Shown piece after piece: positions 4,491-5,091 of a stretch of DNA of 5,091 bases; position 1 is the first letter of the stretch; every line of letters starts with the position of its first letter. The notes under the pieces are model-generated. The model saw only the letters and a program-made list of their open reading frames with translations, was not told the origin of the DNA and searched no databases. The translations under genes were made by a program, and so were the position numbers. Origin of the DNA: Methanomicrobiales archaeon (lineage in GTDB: Archaea > Halobacteriota > Methanomicrobia > Methanomicrobiales > Methanoculleaceae); NCBI GenBank assembly GCA_019136335.1, contig JAGVUK010000185.1, positions 1-5,091 on the forward strand, in the 5' to 3' direction.

Positions 4491-5091
4491 ATGCAACCCC
4501 TGACAGCAGACAGGATCAGCGAGAAGATCCACGAGATCGAGCAACGCATAGGAAGGCTCTCCCCGATGCAGAAGGTCCTCATCGGGACCGATGGGTCGGT
4601 GACGAACCTCCTTGAGATGGCGACCGGTCACCCCGTCACCATCACCACCCGGGTGCAGGACATTGTCGCCGCCGACCCCGGGACGGCGGCCGCACTCGAT
4701 ATCGAGCCAGGCGACGAGGTCAACCACCGCATCGTGGAGTTAAAAGACAGTGTTACGGGCGAAGTCCTCATCTACGCGGTCTCCCGCACACCGTTGCGCC
4801 GGCTTGCCCCGGAGTTCAGGCAGGACCTCATGCGGGCGGATATCCCTATAGGGAGGATCCTCTGCCGCCACCGGATAGAGTCGCGCCGGGAGATCACCGA
4901 TGCGCGCGTCGTCCAGGCCGGGACGGACCTCGCCCGGACGTTCAACGTCCACCGGTGCGAATCGATGCTCTCCCGGAAGTACCGGATCATCCACCGCGAC
5001 GAGCCGTTGATCGCGATCGAGGAGGTCTTCCCCTGCACGGCGTTTGCAGACGATATCAGGGTGCTGGTCGACGCTCCGTCCCGGATCCACA
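4491..5091 (+). CDS. Chorismate pyruvate-lyase-like protein (DUF98 family), 3' end outside window
   Basis: Two hundred codons are visible with no stop before the window edge. Family members are roughly this long, so only the extreme C-terminus is missing. The family converts chorismate to 4-hydroxybenzoate and pyruvate (Rv2949c of Mycobacterium is the characterised type) and shares its fold with UbiC and with UTRA regulator domains. Visible family signatures are LIGTDGSVTNLLEMATG (30-46), EPGDEVNHRIVELKD (72-86), YAVSRTPLRRLAPEFRQDL (95-113) and IPIGRILCRHRIESRREI (118-135). Aligned by eye and memory with E. coli UbiC, Arg80, Gly121 and Glu177 (in PLIAIEEVF) fall at the product-binding and catalytic positions. 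I see no HTH, so a regulator is unlikely. In methanogens the aromatic product might feed methanopterin or another cofactor; that is inference. The ATG at 4491 is the first in frame after the promoter-like site. Confidence 0.82.
   Translation, partial: MQPLTADRISEKIHEIEQRIGRLSPMQKVLIGTDGSVTNLLEMATGHPVTITTRVQDIVAADPGTAAALDIEPGDEVNHRIVELKDSVTGEVLIYAVSRTPLRRLAPEFRQDLMRADIPIGRILCRHRIESRREITDARVVQAGTDLARTFNVHRCESMLSRKYRIIHRDEPLIAIEEVFPCTAFADDIRVLVDAPSRIH

Overview
The window looks like chromosomal DNA from a high-GC methanogenic archaeon, most likely of the Methanomicrobiales (Methanoculleus-like). The pointers are a methanogenesis marker 12 gene, an archaeal-type cofactor-independent phosphoglycerate mutase (ApgM), a DUF98 chorismate-lyase-like gene, and AT-rich archaeal promoter patches with few strong Shine-Dalgarno sites. 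The genus is inferred from composition and gene content; no rRNA is present to confirm it.

Layout. Bases 1-743 (minus) hold the methanogenesis marker 12 gene. It is cut by the window's left edge and broken internally by a perfect 34-bp tandem duplication that shifts the reading frame. Bases 813-1688 (minus) encode a DUF368 membrane protein, a family that includes polyprenyl-phosphate translocases. Bases 1689-2163 are a 475-bp divergent noncoding region. It is rich in inverted and direct repeats and carries two AT-rich promoter-like patches. Bases 2164-3138 (plus) encode a GalE-like NAD-dependent sugar-nucleotide epimerase/dehydratase, 3272-4426 (plus) ApgM, and 4491-5091 (plus) a chorismate-lyase-like protein that runs off the right edge just before its expected end.

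How the genes relate. The window is mostly housekeeping and metabolic. ApgM serves glycolysis/gluconeogenesis. The epimerase probably makes a sugar nucleotide for surface glycans. The DUF368 protein may recycle the lipid carrier used to build such glycans, so the divergent pair could be functionally linked, though this is weak inference. The chorismate-lyase-like protein would make a hydroxybenzoate-type aromatic acid from chorismate. The plus-strand genes are separated by 133 and 64 bases and each seems to have its own promoter, so a single operon is not evident.

I see no tRNA, rRNA, CRISPR array, transposase or clear defence system, and nothing that I would call a new system. The two places most worth a second look are the 34-bp duplication in the marker 12 gene and the repeat-rich intergenic region.
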